Source: Streptomyces sp. LUP47B (GTDB taxonomy: Bacteria > Actinomycetota > Actinomycetes > Streptomycetales > Streptomycetaceae). Taken from it: a stretch of 64,000 nt of DNA. The position numbers were made by a program, and so were the translations under genes. Under the pieces are notes generated by a model, which worked only from the letters and a program-made list of their open reading frames with translations, had not been told where the DNA came from and did not search any database. The stretch covers positions 305,906 to 369,905 of the forward strand of contig NZ_MJAH01000008.1 in the NCBI RefSeq assembly GCF_001746295.1. The letters are read 5' to 3'. Positions 60,972 through 64,000 of this stretch are shown in pieces (the first letter of the stretch is position 1; every line of letters starts with the position of its first letter).

Positions 60972-62369
60972 ATGACGGAAATTCTTGTGCAGGCGGCTTC
61001 GGGGGACCAGGTTCCTCCCGTGACCAGGGTGGTGGAGCACCCGGCATGGCCCGTGCTCAAGGATGCCGTGGAGCGGATCCGGCCATGGCAGTCCAAGGAC
61101 GGGTCGATCGACTTCGAGGCCGAGAGCGCGCCCGCGCGCGGGGACGCCGAGGCCGCCGTACGGCGTGTCGTCGACGCGGTGCAGGAGCTGTCGCCGGCGC
61201 TGCCGCACGACGCCGACTACCACGCGGCCCTCGTCAAGGACCTCAGGCGCTGGTCCGAGGGCGGCTTCGAGGTGCCCGACTTCCTCGACTCCCTGCTGGC
61301 CTTCCAGCCCGCCGCGAACCGCGCGGACGGCCTGCAGCACCTGGTCGTCTTCCCCATGTACACGCAGAACGGCAACCCGGACCGCAATCTCGAGGCGGTC
61401 GTGCTGCGCATGGTCTGGCCGGAGTGGCTGGCCGAACTGGAGCGCACCCGCTACGACAACCCGCTGTTCTGCGGCATCAAGTTCGAGGACTTCACCGCCG
61501 GTTACGACACCAACTCGGCCGTCCTCTTCCCGGAGACCATCGCCGTGCGCGAGGCGCCGGAACGCTTCTCCTGGGGCGGTATCTTCTGCGACCGCGAGGC
61601 CGCCCGGTTCCGCCGGGTCACCGACGCGGCCGTCGACATCCTGGGCCTGGAGCTGCCCGAGGACATCGCCGCGATGGTCCACGACCAGAAGCGCTGCGAG
61701 GAGGCCTTCGTGCTGTGGGACATGGTCCACGACCGCACCCACAGCCACGGCGACCTGCCCTTCGACCCGTTCATGATCAAGCAGCGCCAGCCGTTCTGGA
61801 TGTACGGCCTCGAAGAGCTCCGCTGCGACCTCACCGCCTTCAGGGAGGCCGTGAAGCTGGAGGCGGACGGCGTTCCGCAGGCCCGTGACGTGCAGTACGC
61901 GGTCCTGTTCGACCGGATGTTCCGCTTCCCGGTCACCGGCGAGCGCGTGCGCAACTACGACGGGCTCGGCGGCCAGCTCCTCTTCGCCTACCTGCACAAG
62001 CACGATGTCGTCCGCTGGACCGACAACAAGCTGTTCATCGACTGGCAGCGCGCCCCCGAGGTCACCAACGAGCTGTGCGCCGACATCGAGCAGCTCTACC
62101 GCGACGGCATCGACCGCCCCAAACTCGTCCACTGGTTCGCCGGCTACGAACTGGTCTCCACCTACCTCGCCCCGCACCCCGGCTCCAAGTGGGCCAAGGG
62201 CCCCGACGCCCTCGACCTGTCGCTGCCGCCCCGGAAACTCGTCGACGACGTGCTTCCGGACGAGTTTCCGCTGAGCATGTTCTATGAGGCCCTCTCCAAG
62301 AAGCTTCGCCATGTGATCGCCTCGACCCGGGGTATCACTGCGGAGAACGCCGAGCGGGTCGCCGCGTGA
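60972..62369 (+). CDS. DUF6421 family protein
   Basis: 465 residues, soluble, no signal peptide. Segments such as LVVFPMYTQNGNPDRNLEAVVLRMVWPEWL, FEDFTAGYDTNSAVLFPETI, MVHDRTHSHGDLPFDPFMIKQRQPFWMYGLEELRCDL and WTDNKLFIDWQRAP are typical of the actinobacterial family DUF6421, whose function is unknown. The HDRTHSHGD and EELRCD stretches hold several His/Asp/Glu and could form a metal site. ATG has a GGAGGATGGG ribosome site. First of three coupled genes, followed by an SDR and a threonine aldolase-like enzyme. Confidence 0.8.
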   Translation: MTEILVQAASGDQVPPVTRVVEHPAWPVLKDAVERIRPWQSKDGSIDFEAESAPARGDAEAAVRRVVDAVQELSPALPHDADYHAALVKDLRRWSEGGFEVPDFLDSLLAFQPAANRADGLQHLVVFPMYTQNGNPDRNLEAVVLRMVWPEWLAELERTRYDNPLFCGIKFEDFTAGYDTNSAVLFPETIAVREAPERFSWGGIFCDREAARFRRVTDAAVDILGLELPEDIAAMVHDQKRCEEAFVLWDMVHDRTHSHGDLPFDPFMIKQRQPFWMYGLEELRCDLTAFREAVKLEADGVPQARDVQYAVLFDRMFRFPVTGERVRNYDGLGGQLLFAYLHKHDVVRWTDNKLFIDWQRAPEVTNELCADIEQLYRDGIDRPKLVHWFAGYELVSTYLAPHPGSKWAKGPDALDLSLPPRKLVDDVLPDEFPLSMFYEALSKKLRHVIASTRGITAENAERVAA

Positions 62370-62431
62370 GCGATCGCGGCGCCGGGAACACTGCACAGGC
62401 CGTCGAGGCGGCTGCTCAGGAGGCGAAGAAC

Positions 62432-63181
62432 ATGGCGGGGAACGGAGCTCTCAGCGGTGCGGTGATCGCGGTGGCCGGCGCGGGCGGCCCCGCGGGCCGC
62501 GCGGCCCTGCTGCGGCTGGCCGAGGCGGGCGCGACCGTCGTCGGCGCGGACAACGACCCGGAGCGGCTCGCGGAAGCCGTGGACGCGGCACGCTACGCGT
62601 CGGGCGGCGCCAGCGTCACCGGCGAGCCGGTCGACCTGCTGGACCTGGGATCCACCCGCGACTGGGCCGAGCACATCGAGAAGGACTTCGGCCGCGTCGA
62701 CGGCCTGGTCCACCTCGTCGGCGGCTGGCGCGGCAGCGAGACCTTCATCAAGACGAGCCTGGACGACTGGGACTTCCTGGAACTACTGCTCATCCGCACC
62801 GTGCAGCACACCTCGCTCGCCTTCTACGAGGGCCTGCAGCGCAGCGACCGCGGCCGCTACGTCCTGATCAGCGCCGCCGGCGCGACGAAACCGTCCGCGA
62901 GCAACGCCTCGTACGCCGCCGCCAAGGCCGCCGCCGAGGCCTGGACGCTCGCTCTCGCGGACGCCTTCCGCAAGGCCGGGGGCGCCGACGGGCCGACGTC
63001 CGCGGCTACGATCCTGGTGGTGAAGGCACTGGTGCACGAGGCCATGCGCGCCGACCGGCCCAACGCGAAGTTCGCGGGCTTCACGCACGTGCAGGACCTG
63101 GCCGAGGCCATCGCCGGTGTCTGGGACAAGCCCGCCGCCGAAGTGAACGGAAACCGTCTGTGGCTGACCGAGAAGCCGTGA
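62432..63181 (+). CDS. Short-chain dehydrogenase/reductase (SDR) family protein
   Basis: 249 residues from ATG 62432, chosen for AGGAGG at 62418-62423; a GTG at 62366 overlapping the DUF6421 stop is the alternative and would add 22 residues. Rossmann fold with AVAGAGGPAGRAALLRL (variant of TGxxxGxG), DGLVHLVGG, and the active-site region YVLISAAGATKPSASNASYAAAKAAAEAW with the Ser, Tyr and Lys in YxxxK form (YAAAK). NAD(P)-dependent oxidoreductase of unknown substrate, coupled to the next gene by a GTGA overlap. Confidence 0.85.
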   Translation: MAGNGALSGAVIAVAGAGGPAGRAALLRLAEAGATVVGADNDPERLAEAVDAARYASGGASVTGEPVDLLDLGSTRDWAEHIEKDFGRVDGLVHLVGGWRGSETFIKTSLDDWDFLELLLIRTVQHTSLAFYEGLQRSDRGRYVLISAAGATKPSASNASYAAAKAAAEAWTLALADAFRKAGGADGPTSAATILVVKALVHEAMRADRPNAKFAGFTHVQDLAEAIAGVWDKPAAEVNGNRLWLTEKP

Positions 63182-64000
63182 ACGCTCAGAAGGCCTCTTT
63201 TACGCAGGCTCGCCGCCACCACGACCCGCAGGTACGCGGTTTCGCCAGCGACAACTACGCCGGGGCCCACCCGGAGGTGCTCGCCGCCCTGGCCCTGGCC
63301 AACGGCGGACACCAGGTCGCGTACGGCGAGGACGATTACACCGAGAACCTCCAGGGCGTCGTCCGCAGCCACTTCGGTGCCACGGCCGAGGCGTTCCCGG
63401 TCTTCAACGGCACGGGCGCCAACGTCGTCGCGCTCCAGGCGGTCACCGACCGCTGGGGCGCGGTGATCTGCGCCGAGAGCGCGCACATCAACGTCGACGA
63501 GGGCGGCGCCCCCGAGCGCATGGGCGGCCTCAAGCTGCTCACCGTGTCCACCCCGGACGGCAAGCTCACGCCCGAACTCATCGACAAGCAGGCCTGGGGC
63601 TGGGAGGACGAGCACCGCGCGATGCCGCAGGTCGTCTCGATCACCCAGTCCACGGAGCTCGGCACCCTCTACACACCCGACGAGATCCGCGCGATCTGCG
63701 ACCACGCCCACGCGCACGGCATGAAGGTCCACCTGGACGGCTCCCGCATAGCCAACGCGGCCGCCTCCCTCGACGTCCCGATGCGGACGTTCACCAACGC
63801 GGTCGGGGTCGACATCCTCTCCCTGGGCGGGACGAAGAACGGCGCCCTGTTCGGCGAGGCGGTCGTGGTGATCAACCAGGACGCGGTCTCCCACATGAAG
63901 CACCTGCGCAAGCTGTCGATGCAGCTCGCCTCCAAGATGCGTTTCGTGTCGGTGCAGTTGGAGGCTCTGCTCGCCAAGGACCTGTGGCTGCGCAACGCCC
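63178..64000 (+). CDS. Low-specificity threonine aldolase / beta-eliminating lyase, 3' end cut by window
   Basis: About 274 residues are visible from GTG 63178, which overlaps the SDR stop. PLP fold type I: GFASDNYAGAHPEVLAALALAN, YGEDDYTENLQ, FNGTGANVVALQ, ESAHINVDEGGAPERMGGLKL, ITQSTELGTLYTP, HLDGSRIANAAA (PLP-ring Asp) and SLGGTKNGALFGEAVV (PLP-binding Lys). It cleaves threonine or related beta-hydroxy amino acids to glycine and an aldehyde. The operon DUF6421 - SDR - aldolase suggests one pathway, unidentified. Confidence 0.88.
   Translation, partial: MNAQKASFTQARRHHDPQVRGFASDNYAGAHPEVLAALALANGGHQVAYGEDDYTENLQGVVRSHFGATAEAFPVFNGTGANVVALQAVTDRWGAVICAESAHINVDEGGAPERMGGLKLLTVSTPDGKLTPELIDKQAWGWEDEHRAMPQVVSITQSTELGTLYTPDEIRAICDHAHAHGMKVHLDGSRIANAAASLDVPMRTFTNAVGVDILSLGGTKNGALFGEAVVVINQDAVSHMKHLRKLSMQLASKMRFVSVQLEALLAKDLWLRNA

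Noticed and set aside
1..64000. Secondary-metabolite cluster, CRISPR array, prophage or insertion sequence
   Set aside because: No synthase or carrier protein, no regular repeat-spacer pattern, no transposase, integrase or phage structural gene was seen.

Overview
The window is very GC-rich, with strong third-position G/C, frequent GTG starts, GTGA/ATGA stop-start overlaps, many Tat and Sec secreted glycoside hydrolases, actinobacterial families (DUF5134, Rv1733c, DUF6421, DUF6214) and a candidate DasR operator. This points to a Streptomyces chromosome. No rRNA, tRNA, CRISPR array, insertion sequence or prophage was seen.

Layout. 1-5.3 kb: end of a FUSC transporter, a lactonase behind a candidate DasR (GlcNAc) operator, a CbiX-like protein, a BadF-type sugar kinase and uracil-DNA glycosylase. 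5.3-22.7 kb: one minus-strand operon of nine genes with gaps of at most about 20 nt. In transcription order these are DUF4091/GH123-like, GH35, GH31, SGNH esterase, SGNH esterase with lectin module, GH29 fucosidase, two signal-less accessory-domain proteins, and GH89. 22.8-25.8 kb: a second GH31. 26.2-32.3 kb: an AgaS-like SIS isomerase, an ABC sugar importer without ATPase, a DeoR regulator and a GatY/KbaY-like aldolase. Together 3.5-32.3 kb reads as a complete system: outside the cell, removal of alpha-GlcNAc, fucose, beta- and alpha-galactose, probably hexosamine and acetyl groups from a complex glycan; then import, phosphorylation, deamination/isomerisation and aldol cleavage of an amino sugar. 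This resembles a mucin- or GalNAc-glycan utilisation locus.

32.3-38.9 kb: housekeeping and hypothetical genes (BNR-repeat protein, Rv1733c-type membrane protein, HEAT-repeat protein, AidB-like acyl-CoA dehydrogenase divergent from a PaaX regulator). 39.0-43.0 kb: plant cell wall genes (PL3 and PL1 pectate lyases, a truncated GH62 arabinofuranosidase relic, a CE1-CBM2 esterase with a TTA codon) with CebR-like palindromes between them. 43.0-51 kb: old yellow enzyme with ArsR, a purine/uracil permease, an FprA-type reductase broken by a frameshift in a six-base homopolymer, DUF6214, DUF305 and LVIVD genes, TetR. 51-64 kb: HAD, zinc ribbon, PAP2, DUF5134, a FUSC-MarR operon, a clan GH-A hydrolase without signal peptide, VOC, GNAT, a glycerophosphodiesterase, and an operon DUF6421 - SDR - threonine aldolase (cut by the window end).

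All function calls come from reading motifs and domain order; no database search was run.
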